Positions 47,811 to 59,910 are shown, numbered from the stretch's first letter. The stretch: DNA of 64,000 bases from Nilaparvata lugens (GCF_014356525.2 NC_052516.1:29371973-29435972); one strand, 5' to 3'. Numbers and translations: made by a program. Notes: generated by a model not told the origin, from the sequence alone.

Positions 47811-47907
47811 ATAACACAACAATTTCACGTGAGTTCAAAATCTTATTTTATAGCTTTCTTGAATGAGAAATAAAATTCAAAAAATTGGGAAAATAATATT
47901 ATAAATA

Positions 47908-48370
47908 TCGGGGCACCGAGCTTCGCTCGTTGTTTTTATTAATTGACAAGCAGAAAACAACTCTCCAAAATGATCGTGTTTATATTTCACAGCTTATGAA
48001 TTCATTAGTTATTCATAGTTTATACGTCAGCTTATGAATCTCGGGGATGCGATATTTTGACTTTCCACAGAATCACTCGCTCACTTCCTACTATCCACAG
48101 ACGACGAAAGTATCAGTTGTTTCAGCCAAGGATGAATTATCATTTTAATGTCATTCAGCGAGTTTTCCCAAGGATGAGACCTGGTGCAATTGAATTTTTA
48201 TATCATAAACTTACTATGTTCCAAATTTCGTGAAAATCGTTAGAGCCGTTTTCGAGATCCGTTAAGCATGAATAAATTACCATTAATATAAATAGCCAAA
48301 TATGAAAAATAAATATAAATAACCAAATATGAATATATATACAGAAATTGCTCGCTTACTATAATAGGAT
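47908..48370 (-). mobile_element. Helitron-like CACCGAGCTTCGCTCG family, copy 4
   Basis: CGGGGCACCGAGCTTCGC to ACTATAATAGGATA with the ATCGTTAGAGCCGTTTTCGA core. The next element abuts it directly. Confidence 0.7.
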
Positions 48371-48505
48371 AAAAACATCGAGTGACCTGGCTGGCTCATG
48401 TTTGGTGTCAGAGTTTTCAGGTCGCAACTGATCGATTTCAGGGCCTCTGACATGACCTATCGACTATTGAGTCGGAACCAACTGTCAAAATGATAGGTTG
48501 ATAGT
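48371..48505 (-). mobile_element. RTE-like LINE 3' tail, minus orientation
   Basis: ATCGAGTGACCTGGCTGGCT, GTCAGAGTTTTCAGGTCGCA and GGGCCTCTGACATGACCTA are the reverse complement of 61515-61628. Confidence 0.7.
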
Positions 48506-48949
48506 TGTCCAATTGACCCATTTATTGGAGCTTTTTATCCATTTAGTTAGGGAGCTGGCGCCAAATAATCACTTGCTTCATCCAAAAACCAAGAGCACGT
48601 CACTAATTCATCCAGAATATTGAATATAACTCAAACTTCTCAGTCAACTAATTCCTAAACTTACTGTGATAAACAACTCTGACTAATAACAATAGAAATT
48701 TCCCCAAGTTTCCACAATATGCATCAGAAATGACGTCCTAAGTGTTCAACAACCATCCTCACATACTATGACAAACATAATACATGTTCTATAAGACTTG
48801 AAACTACAAGGCACGTTTAATATAATCTGCATAACAGTTATTTGATAGCTACTTTAATTACTGCAAGTTGGAGACACGAGTATCAAACGGGACTCGGCTG
48901 CTAAGTTGTGCACTAGACTTGGATGTGTCCTAGTTTGTCCTTTGGTGAG

Positions 48950-49145
48950 ATTTACTTAAAACTGTCAGAATTTAAGGGAACTGCTAGGTAATATCAGCTA
49001 TTCACTGATAAACTGTCAGCATTGTTTAACGGTGAAATTCACTTCAGATAGTCAGAGTTGATTATATGAGAAGCATTGATGATATCTATGGCGGTACCTG
49101 ACAGCTTAAAGTGATTCTCACTATTGTCAGTTTGAACTTGAAGCT
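48950..49145. repeat. CTGTCAGCATTG family fragment
   Basis: AAACTGTCAGAATTTAAGG, AAACTGTCAGCATTGTTTAA and CTGACAGCTTAAAGTG repeat the motifs of 11300-11615. Confidence 0.5.
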
Positions 49146-49784
49146 GGTTTTAATGAATTAGAATGAGATCTCGTGATCACTTGTACAGCATTGAGGGAAG
49201 GGTGACAAGGAGGGAATAGTTGGAGAGAGATTGAAAGGGGATGATGAAGAATTGAAATTGAGAGGTGGAAGTTGGGGGGAGATGTGGAGTAAAAAGAAAC
49301 TGGGGAAAGAAAGAAAGAACATGATAAGCAGAGTGTCAAGAAAAATTGGGACTTGAATGTGGAAAATTGAAACTTTATAGATAAAAAGATGGGAGGAGAA
49401 ATGCATCAATAACTGAGGGATAGTCTGTGGTGAACAAAGAGGGGAAGTGATATGGTAAGGTCCACATAGTAATGGCAGTGTTTGATTGGCAATGGAATTG
49501 CTATCCTTGTCTATCATTCAACAAAGCGGATACTGCTATCTCTTTCTCGCTTTGCTCTGTTGCCAGATTGTATTTTAACAATGTAGAACGGATAATCAAT
49601 TTAAAAAATATTTAATCTTAATTATGAAATTATTGAAAAATATTATTTCTTGCTTGATCATTTTAAACGAGAATGAACAGTTAATATAACCTCAATAAAC
49701 CTGTACCAGCTACCGTCCACAGAATGCATTGACAAGACAGAGGATTGACAACGTTGTTCTTTTATCTTTCTCCACTGCCATTAT

Positions 49785-52770
49785 GATCTTCTTTCAGCCT
49801 ACTTCATTTTATTAATCAATAATTTGATCTTATCTACCTATAAAATTATTTCACTTCATCAATTTTCTGTTTTTCCTCTTAAATATTCATATTAATTAAA
49901 ACTTTCACAATATTTCCATTAATAAATAAATCCTTAGTTCATTTAATGAAATTAACGTTTTGGTAGAGAGTTAGTGGGGAGGATATTTTCAATATTCTTT
50001 CCGAAGAATGGACATTGATATGTCCAAAGCTCCGCCAATTTATGTATATGCATAACAATATAATTATCCATAGTGTGGTGCTGTATTTTACTCGCCTCAC
50101 ATACGTAGAGAGATTTGCCAAATCATGTAGTGCTGTATCTAAATGCCTCACGTTGGGCCGGCAAATCATGTAAAGCGTTTTTTAACGGCTTCACATATGT
50201 AGGGTGAATCTTGTACTAAATCAACGGTGTTGAGGTTATAAATTTTGTAATTGCGTGCGTGGACGCTGAGTGTACACCAGACTGATTGATTCACTACAAG
50301 ATTCAATGCAATTGTCGGAATCGCGGGAGGCCTAAACGCTCGCTCACCCTTGATTCTTCTAATGACAGATTGTATAGTGATGAAATTTTTATAAGCAGTG
50401 TAGCGATCGCTAAACACTGAATACGGATACCTTAAAATTATTACCTGTGAAGAACGAGCATACAAAATCATACAGGTCGAGCAAAAATCCCGATGTAGAT
50501 AATTTACGGGACTGCGTCTCTAATAAGTTCTGAAGGATTAAAAGACGGTACTTGGACCAAATATCGTTCAGAATATACTTCGAGAACAGAGTCTTGTCGG
50601 GTTTTAAGCTCTATTGTAGGAAATTATATGATCTCTGGCCGCATCTGCTGTACTGTTGATCTGTTCGCTCCTAAGTCGAGGTTGGTAACAGATAAAAGCT
50701 GATATATGAGCAGGTAAGGACAAAGAATAAATATCTCGATCTGACCCCACTCGCTACATCCACTTAGACCTGTTCCAATATCCAGCATAATTCAATTATT
50801 TCGATGATCGTATTCGATCGGTTCTTGACGATATAGAACGTATCAGACACAATAATTGACAGGCTTAAGAAATAATCGAACTCAGAAAACGAATTAACAA
50901 AATTGAAATATATTATAATAAAATATATGATCTCACAGTGCAGATTCAGGATATAATTTACAGATTGAAAGTGGTTTAACATTAACAAAATGATTAGCAA
51001 TTTTCTTGTACTGGCATGATACCATGCGTGATTCGACAGAATTTTACAATTGATAAAATTTAACAGTTTTGAAAAAATAGTGAAGAATGAATAAAAAATG
51101 TTTTTTAAAATTGTTCGGGGTCGTGGTTCTGGCAGCGGAGGATAGTTAATCAACTACAAGTTCTTATAAATTCAATATTGAATAAATTCTAGGCTCTTAA
51201 TAACTAATAAGCGCTTGTCGGCGTGGCCAATAATTTAACGAAGAAAAAATTTATGTTTTCTGCACTGTAATATTTTTCGAAGCGTAGATTGGGGCCCCTT
51301 TAAACTTATAACTCACGTGAAATTCCTTGGCGGTCGTGGTTTTCTTCTTTAGATCAAAAAAATCGTTTGATCGGCAGCGGATCCAGGCTTCGGTTTCAGC
51401 ACGTGGGGATTTTTAATTTAATATTTCCTTCACCAAATTAATTAAGGGATGATTTAACTTTAAACTTTTAATTTATCGATTGATGAAAATAAATTTACAA
51501 ATAACAAATAGATTAGCCTAAAATATTGGCTCACAAATAAAACATATAAAATCGAACAAGAATTTTTTACGAATAGGTCTTGGTAACTATAAAGAGATCT
51601 GAACGGTGAGGATTTCAAAAGGGAAGTGATGTCTTTTTCTCTAAGCTTCTTGGCTAGACCTTTCTTCTGAGAATCTCGGTGTAGTAAATTCGCATAAAAA
51701 TTTGCCATTGGTAGAACGATTGTGACGTAGACATGACGTCAGTGGCAGGCAGTAGAATATAATTCCTTTAATTACAATAATAACTTAGTTTATATAATTC
51801 TTAAAACTGCTCAATCTTCTAGACCTAGTTCCTCTTATACAATGTATATGTGCTAGCGTATATGATAAGGCAGGTTTGTTGTCTGATAGTAGATTAACAT
51901 ATGTTGTTTTCAAACGATCACCTTTTTGGTGCTATTTCTATGCACTATGATTGGCTTAGGCTTGCCAAAGAGATTTAATTACCATGTGGTTCAGTTGAAG
52001 TAATAATTAATAAATTAATATTCTTATACAATTCTTATTATGTTTGAGACTGTTATAATTAATTTCTGCTGTTTTTATCAATAATATGCTGTTCATGATA
52101 TGACCTAGTTAGTTACAATAAGACCTGACATATAATATAATTTCTTAAGTAATAAATAATTTCAACAATAATACATACATTTTTATTTTTTATTCGAAAT
52201 TCTTGGTCCTTTTATTGATAGTTTTTATAATTTTTAGAAATGATATTATACTTGGCATGAAACCGGCATGACATTTGACAATACTTTGAATCAGTCAGCT
52301 GTGTTCGAACTGCTTTAAACATCTGATCGGCAGTAAACAAAGTGTAACCTCAAAATTCAATGAGCAATTCATAAATAATTCGTGCTTTATTTGCAGAATA
52401 ATTATAATTTTATTAAATAATTTTCTAGAAAATATTCAGTACAGAACGGTACTCTTATCTAATATACAGTTACTGATAAGTAAGCTTTATCGCTCGGTCG
52501 CTAACTATTCCTTTAGCAAATTCTTTCATTTTAAAAGGTAATCACAATTTTTCTCTCTTCTCATGGGGTCTATTTAAAAAATTCATCACAATAGTTATTA
52601 TATTACAAATTGCTTTTTCATATCATATACAGTTCAATAATAATTTTCTTAGTCTATATTATGTAAATTCATCTATAATTTTGCTGTATTGTAAGCTATT
52701 ATATAAAAGTGTATAAGCCAGTATATATTGTAATCCACATAAATAAAGTACTCAATCAATCAATCAATCA
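49785..52770 (+). mobile_element. Retroposon with (AATC)n tail, middle layer
   Basis: 49785-50073 and 52591-52770 together match 24222-24495 at the 3' end (GGACATTGATATGTCCAAAG; AATAAAGTACTCAATCAATC). This copy is bounded by 5-bp ATTAT duplications and reaches about 200 bp further upstream than the fragment at 24222. It is split by the inner insert. Confidence 0.85.
50074..52590. mobile_element. LTR-like insert, innermost layer, TG...CA ends
   Basis: Starts TGTGGTGCTGTATTTTACTC and ends AATTCATCACA; ends TGTGGTG and CATCACA are short inverted repeats. ATAG flanks both sides (50070-50073, 52591-52594). Length is 2,517 bp. No gag-pol frame and no obvious pair of direct LTRs. An internal duplication near the start repeats GTGCTGTAT...GCCTCAC. 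TGGCAGCGGA-type words near 51130 and 51374 could be primer-binding relics. It could be a long solo LTR or a non-autonomous LTR element. Confidence 0.6.
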
Positions 52771-53111
52771 ATTATAACGTGGACCTCATAAATTGAGGAA
52801 ATAGAAAAGAAGCTATGAATGGAGTTGAATGGTGAAAGATTAGTTGGATTTAGAGTTAGAGTTACCATTTATTTTTGTATGTTAGTGAGAGAGGAAGAGT
52901 TAGGATAGGAGGATAGGACAGGATGAGGCGGGAGGTGAGAATTGGAATAGAAGAAAAGATAGGAGAGAGATTGCGCATGAAAGAAGCTGAGAAGTTCATG
53001 CTGAGCAGTGGGAAGAAGATTGAAGAGGTGGATGCGTCAATGAGAATAACAGTATTCTGAGAGATGAGAGATCGAGATGAAGTAAAGATGAAGTGAAGTC
53101 ATAATAAGGTG

Positions 53112-54509
53112 AAAAATCTGGTGTGGTACACTCACACAACTTTCCTTGCTCATATTCGAAACTACGATCAGACTTTTGTATATGTGTATATATAATTGTT
53201 TTCAGAGTACTTTTTCCTTTGTGTAAATTGTGTAATTCAATGATTTTTTTAGTTGTCATTTTTTTAAAGTCGTCAAAACAGCTGTTACACAGATGAAATA
53301 TCTCGACTATGTGTTCTTTTTATGAACTGCTCTACCTACCTACCTCATGCACGAGAAGGAGGTTACAAAGTCCATTTCTCAAGGATGGGGTGGACCTCCC
53401 ATTAGTTTCCCAGAAAGGAGACTCATGCCAGTTAATAGAGCTGATAAATAACTATACAGAGTATGAATTTGAAAAAAATCGGTCAAGTTATTTTGAAAAA
53501 ATCGTGAAAAACATGGTTTTTTAGTAATTATCCGCCATTTTTCTCAAGAATATTACGGAGCTCCTGCAATTTTCCAAGGAAAAAACTCATGTCATTTGAT
53601 AGGACTTATGAATAGCTACCCATGACTTGAATTTGAAGAAAATCGTTAGAGCCGTTTTCGAGAAAACCGTGAAAAACCTGGTTTTTGGTCATTATCCGCC
53701 ATTTTTCTCAAGAATATTACGGAGCTCATGGAATTTTCCCAGAAATGAGACTCATGCCAGTTGATAGTGCTTATGAATATCTATCCATGGTATGAATTTG
53801 AAGTAAATCGTTAGAGCAGTTTTCGAGAAAACGGTGAAAAACATGGATTTTTAGTCATTATCCGCCATTTTTCTCAAGAATATTACGGAGCTCCTGAAAT
53901 TTTCCCAGAAATGAATTTTATGCCAGTTGATAGGGCTTAAAAATAGCTATCCATGGTATAAATTTGAAGGAAATCGTTGGAGCCGTTTTCGAGAAAACCG
54001 TGAAAAACATGGTTTTTTAGTCATTTTCCGCCATTTTTCTCAAGAATATTACGGAGCTCCTGAAATTTTCCCAGAAATGAGACTTATGCTAGTTGATAGG
54101 GCTTATAAATAGCTATCCATGATATAAATTTGAAGAAAATCGTTAGAGCCATTTTCGAGAAAAACGTGAAAAACATGGTTTTTTAGTAATTATCCGCCAT
54201 TTTTTCCGCCATCTTGAATTGAATTTTATTGAATTTCTTATTGTCGGGTCCTCATTGTATAGGGACCTTAAGTTTAAAATTTCAAGTCGATCGGTTAATT
54301 AGGAATGGAGTTATTGTGTTCACAGACATACACACACACACACATACACACACACACATACACACATACACACACACAGACCAATACCCAAAAATCATGT
54401 TTTTGGACTCAGGGGACCTTGAAACGTATAGAAAACTTGAAATTGGGGTACCTTAATTTTTTTGGAAAGCAATACTTTCCTTACCTATGGTAGTAGGGCA
54501 AGGAAAGTA
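53112..54509 (+). mobile_element. CTTTCCTTGCC repeat family, copy 3 with internal tandem array
   Basis: Starts AAAAATCTGGTGTGGTACAC and ends with the CTTTCCTTACC / GGGCAAGGAAAG hairpin. It has a shorter (CA)n at 54327-54380. Compared with 5819-6790 the middle is expanded into a tandem array. Confidence 0.85.
53533..54200. repeat. 166-bp tandem array inside the element
   Basis: CGCCATTTTTCTCAAGAATA starts at 53533, 53697, 53863 and 54029, and the array ends at 54195; spacing is 164, 166, 166 and 166 bp. Each unit includes ATTACGGAGCTCCTG and ATCGTTAGAGCCGTTTTCGA. Confidence 0.95.
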
Positions 54510-54518
54510 AAAAAGTAA

Positions 54519-54726
54519 GGCTAGGCACACACCAGTTAGTGGAGACAAGACAAGACATGATCACACACATTTAGACACAATACTTCACATAGTTGCTTAT
54601 GAAGACATGTCTAATTACAATGACTAATCAGTGTGAGTTGCGTCACAAGCAGCTATGTGAAGTATTGTGACTAAAAGTGTCTGATCATGTCTTGTCTTGT
54701 CTCCACTAACTGGTGTGCGCCTAGCC
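54519..54726. mobile_element. PIF/Harbinger-like foldback MITE
   Basis: Ends GGCTAGGCACACACCAGTTA and TAACTGGTGTGCGCCTAGCC, inverted for about 48 bp. TAA at 54516-54518 and 54727-54729. 208 bp. It inserted about 10 bp past the end of the preceding repeat. Confidence 0.9.
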
Positions 54727-54729
54727 TAA

Positions 54730-55330
54730 GGATGTAGATAGCATGGAAATCTGGGAGGGAAGGAGTAAAACTTATTGGATTTTATTATGATCTCCCAAAC
54801 ATAACATGAAGAATGATGAGAAGGATTAACTTATAATAAATATTAATAATCATAATGATAATATTGAGTGTGATACCCACATAAGCTTTAAGGCATGTGC
54901 GTGTATAATATAAATTCTTCAGAATGTGGAAGAAAAATGCGGAAAAATGTAAGCCTTTGAAGGTTGAATTTTAGAAATTTGACAACAGACAGAGAATAGT
55001 ACAAGAAGTGGATAAATGGAAAAAGGAATGAACGAGAAGAATAAGAACAAGGATTATAGCAGGATTAACAATAAGAGAATAAACAAAGAATGAACATGAA
55101 TGAATAAGAGCAAGAACTTTGAGCAGTGGAAGAAAAAGTAGTAGAAAAATAATTGTATAAGATGTAGGGGAGAGGGAGAAGGAGGAGAAACAAGAAGAAA
55201 GAGGATAATAAGAAGTAGAAGTAGTCTACAAGAAGTAACACACGTCGTTCTGTACCATTCCTTAGCAAACATTTTCTGAGCAAACATTAAGCACTGAACA
55301 TCAAGAGTGTCCTCATCTTAACAGCTCAAC
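54730..55330. other. Unassigned AT-rich DNA
   Basis: GA-rich patch at 55000-55210. No gene recognised. Confidence 0.5.
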
Positions 55331-55334
55331 AAGC

Positions 55335-55466
55335 ATACTCCTCCTCATCCTCCTCATCCTCCTCCACCACCTCCTCTCACTCCTTCTCCTTTAAATTCTC
55401 CTTCTAATTCTCTTCGTTCTCCTCCCCCTCATCCTCCTGCTCCTCCTCCTCCTCCTCCTCCTCCCA
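55335..55466. repeat. CTC tract
   Basis: TCC triplets with CAT interruptions. Confidence 0.95.
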
Positions 55467-55863
55467 CGACTTTATCTCGGCAAACACAGCCCAACTACTT
55501 ACTACTAAACTCGACTCACGGCTTAAGTTCGCATTTCCAGAGATATCAGTTGAGATCCAACTAAACCCATTCACCCGTTCATAGTCTGCTAGCTCCGATA
55601 AATAGATTCCCAGATATCGCTAACTGCAACTGCGAACAACTCGAAATTGGTGATAATCCTTAAAGTTGTATCTATTTATCTTAAACAAGTAGATTCCAGA
55701 TCTAACTATCTAGAACTGTTACGTCTAGAAATTAGTGATAACCGTATAGTTGGATCCAAGGAATGTATTCTAGATACTTTATTGGTGGAATCTATTTATG
55801 TTGAATAAATGGATTTCCAGGTCTCACCAACTCTGAATCTGTTACGTATTCAAATATTAGTGA

Positions 55864-56062
55864 CTAGCAGGTAACCCGTGCTTCGCAAGGGTCTAATTAA
55901 AAACTTGACGTTATGAAATGTTGAAAGATTGAAAATAGGCCTATTACCATCCTGCAAAATTTCAAGCTTATCAGTCCAGTAGTTCAGACGTGATGATGCG
56001 TCAAACATAATTTTCCTATCCCGTACGTGTATAAGCCAGATCTTTCCTTTATTATGATATGG
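55864..56062 (-). mobile_element. Non-autonomous Helitron, copy 2
   Basis: The plus strand begins CTAGCAGGTAACCCGTGCTT and CGCAAGGG, so the minus strand ends hairpin-TTACCTGCTAG followed by T. The 5' side reads ATATCATAATAAAGGAAAG. Confidence 0.8.
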
Positions 56063-56140
56063 TTAATCGTAATATTTTGATCTTTCACATTCCAAAATTA
56101 GTAGACTAACAGTTGAAATTGAAATAATTGTCAATACATA

Positions 56141-56840
56141 CAGGATGGGTGAAAAGTCCGAGAACGGACTCCACTCATGTATTTCATTTCTGATTTGCAT
56201 GGTACTGATTGATAATGTGAATATCTTCTGAACGGTTTGAGATATCGATGTGCGATTTTCGCCATCCATTTTTTCTTGAAATTCCGTATCGAAATCATGT
56301 ATCGCATGACCACCTTCCTATTAAAAAAAAATAAAGTTGCATTCAAAATGGCGGATCCAAGATGGCTAACCAGATTTTTAAAGTCATAGTAAAGTGGTAT
56401 TTTCAATTCGAGTAGCATCCCCCAATCACACTCACTCTGTAATCACTTCTTTTTATGAGATACCAAGCCGTTCTCATACTTTTTTCTCTCATCCCTGCTT
56501 TGAATAGTATTGATTAATAATGTGAATATCTTGGAAACGGCTTGAGATATCGATGTGCGGTCTCCGCCATTCATTTTTTCTTGGAATTCCCTATCGAAAT
56601 CATGTATCGCATGCCAACCTTCCTATTTAAAAAGTGTCACCCGGCAAACCAATTTATAAGACGTTGTCACGTCAAAAAATGAAGTTGCATTCAATATGGC
56701 GGATCCAAGATGGCGGACCAGATTTTTAAAGTTTTTGTGAAGTAGCTTTTTCAATTTGAGTAGGATCTCCAATCACACCCACCGTGAAAACCCTTTGTGT
56801 ATGATATATGAAGCCGTTCTCGAACTTTTCACCCACCCTG
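56141..56840. mobile_element. CAGGATGGGTGAAAAG DNA element with duplicated body
   Basis: Ends CAGGATGGGTGAAAAGTCCG and the complement CGAACTTTTCACCCACCCTG, with TA on both sides. The interior contains two related halves (56160-56480 and 56500-56830) sharing AATGTGAATATCTT, GAGATATCGATGTGCG, GAAATCATGTATCGCATG and GGCGGATCCAAGATGGC. No transposase. Confidence 0.8.
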
Positions 56841-57229
56841 TATAATTTATAACAGTACACTAGTTGATGTTCTGCAGTGAGTTGTAATTGAAACTGTCAG
56901 CATTGGTTGGATGGGAACAAATCATAATAGATAGTAGGATTTACGTTAAGGTGCGTACAGACATAGACGCCACGAACACGCGCATTTCACTTATGATCAG
57001 CTGATGCTTGTCATATCTGATGTTTCTGTACATAATATTATATTCTTTTGTAATTATTTAAGTGTTTCTGTACAAATACAGAAAAAATAAGGATGGTATC
57101 AGCTGACGAGAAGTGAAATGCGCGTGTTCGTGGCGCGTAAGTCTGTACCCACTTTTATAAGTCAGCACCCCATTAAATTGGCTTGCTATAATGTATTTCA
57201 TATTGTCCATTATTATTATAATGTCCATA

Positions 57230-57858
57230 CTTAGACCAGTTATAGAATAGACACGCTGGGAAGTCCAGCCTCTGAAGCCAACATCTACTGCCAAATTCGC
57301 CCACCTTGACATCACAACAGTGACGTCACGCATCATATTGAAAACTTTCAGATTGTGTCTATTTCAGATTCATGGTGTTTTTAGGTTATTTCTAGCTACG
57401 GGCAAAAACGATATCGGTTAAGTTATAATATGTTATGTGATATCGGCTTCAAAGTTATAATATGTTTTGAAAATAATAAGGTACGGTAGCCTACAAAACT
57501 AATTTATTGTCATGCTGCAATGAGTTTACTTACATCATAACCAAGGATAATATAACAGTTACAACTTACAATATTTATGTGTATAAATTTCAACTTACAC
57601 ATGAAAAGATATTCCACTTTTTTCCTAAAAATTTGCAATTATATGCTGCGCAGGAGATCACCATTTTCGTAAATAATAATTACATAAATAAATGATAATC
57701 TGCTATGGAAAACAAGCTATGTTTAACAACAATGTCTATACGATGCGTGACGTCACTGTTGTGACGTCAAGGTGGGAGAATTTGGCAGTAGATATTGGCT
57801 TCATCGACTTTCAGTATGAATATACAATTGGCCGTGTCTATTCTATAACTGGTCTAAG
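57230..57858. mobile_element. hAT-like long-TIR element, copy 2, exact 8-bp TSD
   Basis: Ends CTTAGACCAGTTATAGAATA and its complement. The exact duplication TGTCCATA lies at 57222-57229 and 57859-57866. TIRs of about 140 bp match those of 34515-35147; the central sequence differs. 629 bp, non-coding. Confidence 0.92.
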
Positions 57859-57959
57859 TGTCCATATCAGAGACTTAAAATGTCTGTATCATTGTACAGC
57901 TATTTAGTGGCGTCGATCTTCACCGCTACTTACACATTCTGTTCTCACCTTCACAGTTT

Positions 57960-58580
57960 GAAGTGAATATTACACTATAGCTTCGTTGCTGCAGTCTACT
58001 AGCAGTTTACACGATGCTAGTCAACTAGCAACTAGAAAACATAGTAGTTAGTAAACTAGCCACGTGTAATTGACCCCTTACTCACTTGTTGGCCTGATTT
58101 GAATGATTTGTACGGTCATTAAACGCGGTTTATGAAAAGCTGAACCCCGGTTTATGAACAGCTCGCTTGTGAGCAAACGTGTGCAGTGAGTTGGAAGGGA
58201 GGAACAGAGAAGCTTAGTTCTACTAAACGCCGCTTTCAGTCCAGGATTTCTGAGAGGCAAAGTTGGCTGCTGGCAACTCGAAACAAGTGAAATTCACTGC
58301 AACTCCTGGATGAAAGCGAAATTACCGGCCGAGAGAGTGTGTTTGAGTGAGAGAGAGATGAAGAGAGAAAGAGTGAAAAAAAGGAGAGTGAGCGAGAGAA
58401 AGGGGGAAAAGAGGTAGAGTAAGTAGGTGAAAGAGAGATGCTGAGGGAGGAAGAGAATAAGAGCGATGTAAGGAGAGTGAAAATTGAGTGAAGATTTTAA
58501 GTAAAAATTGATTGATTCATTCATAAGCCAGGTACAATAAATTTCATAAATACAATATTAAACTGTCATTTCAAGTTACT
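57960..58580. other. Unassigned DNA with possible MITE relics
   Basis: AGCAGTTTACACGATGCTAG and CTAGCCACGTGTAA around 58007-58070 look like a decayed foldback. 58335-58490 is GA-rich. Confidence 0.4.
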
Positions 58581-58583
58581 CAT

Positions 58584-58930
58584 ATACAGAGTGTTCCAAA
58601 ATAAAAGTGCCGAGCCTCGGGAATAGTTCTATGGGTCAAAACAAAGAGAAAATGAAAAATATTTCTCTTCCTAAAATGCTTCGTTTACGAGATATTCGTC
58701 ATTTTGTATTTTTTAGAAAATAATTTTTATTTTCAAAGTTTTCCAACCGACAGCTATAAAAATCGGAATTTATGTTCAAATAAGAGAGATGAACTGTAGA
58801 AAAAATATTCAACCATGTCCAATTCGAAAATTCAAAATGGCGGCTATTTTAAACCTTTAATCCAAAATTTCGGAAGAACGGTGATAGAGAGAGAAATTTA
58901 CCAAGAACAAATTTTTTTATGAAATTTTAT
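58584..58930 (+). mobile_element. TACAGAGTGTTCC DNA element fragment
   Basis: TACAGAGTGTTCCAAAATAA resembles the start of TACAGGGTGTTCC insect elements. The body has AAAATTCAAAATGGCGGC. The right end was not found; the assembly gap is nearby. Confidence 0.5.
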
Positions 58931-59247
58931 TTACAATCAGTCAACACCAAAAAATGAGAAACGGACAAAGCATAACAGAGATACAATGAAATGTGTGTTA
59001 CGAGGCAGTAAAACATCAATTTGTTGTAAATAGCAAGGAAGCCTACCAGTCTGTATTAACATCAATAAATTATGATTTTCTTGTGTTTGGATAAAAAAAT
59101 ATAATTTGATCCTAATCAGCTGATTAGCAGTTTGATAGAAAAATAATAATTTGATTCTAATCAGCTGATCAGCCAATGAAAATCAAATTATTGTTTTGTT
59201 AAATACAATAGAGTAATAATTTTTCGTTTGAAAACAATTTATTCTAC

Positions 59248-59347
59248 NNNNNNNNNNNNNNNNNNNNNNNNNNNNNNNNNNNNNNNNNNNNNNNNNNNNN
59301 NNNNNNNNNNNNNNNNNNNNNNNNNNNNNNNNNNNNNNNNNNNNNNN
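59248..59347. other. Assembly gap, 100 N
   Basis: Exactly 100 N, which usually marks a gap of unknown size. Confidence 1.
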
Positions 59348-59402
59348 CATAAGTTCTAATAGAACATAAGTGCAAATTTTTAGTAAGAAAACAAAGAGAA
59401 TC

Positions 59403-59524
<122 letters not shown>

Positions 59525-59910
59525 CGAAATGGCACAAGTTTCTCAAGTTAGAGCAGCTCGATTTGGAATTAAAGTGGATAAGTGAGAGACAGAGCTGGAA
59601 ATAAACACTAAATTTGCTCAGATAACGATACAGTTGAGATTTAGGGGCAGGTTTGTCTGTTTCTAGGGATGAAGTTAGGAAACTAGATACCATTTCACAG
59701 TTTCACAAGTTTGTCTCGAGTTTTGATGGTAATTCTACAGGTACAACTGTGATCCATATAAATAATATATGCTGATTCAATGCTGCCAAACCTCGAGTAT
59801 AATACTGTAGTTAGATATACTCCATTTTGTCAGCATCAGTTGGATATATAAGGCATGATGACAATTTGAATTGAATCTCTCCACGAAATCAAACTAAGAA
59901 TTATTCAGTA

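Larger units (their letters stand above)
49450..52790. mobile_element. GAGGTCCACG MITE, outermost layer of a nested insertion
   Basis: The left part 49450-49784 matches 11805-12312 up to CCACTGCCATTAT; the right end ATTATAACGTGGACCTCA resumes at 52771. ATTAT at 49780-49784 and 52771-52775 is the target duplication of the insert between them. Confidence 0.85.

Noticed and set aside
58000..58080. Possible decayed MITE around AGCAGTTTACACGATGCTAG
   Set aside because: Arms are too short and imperfect to define an element.
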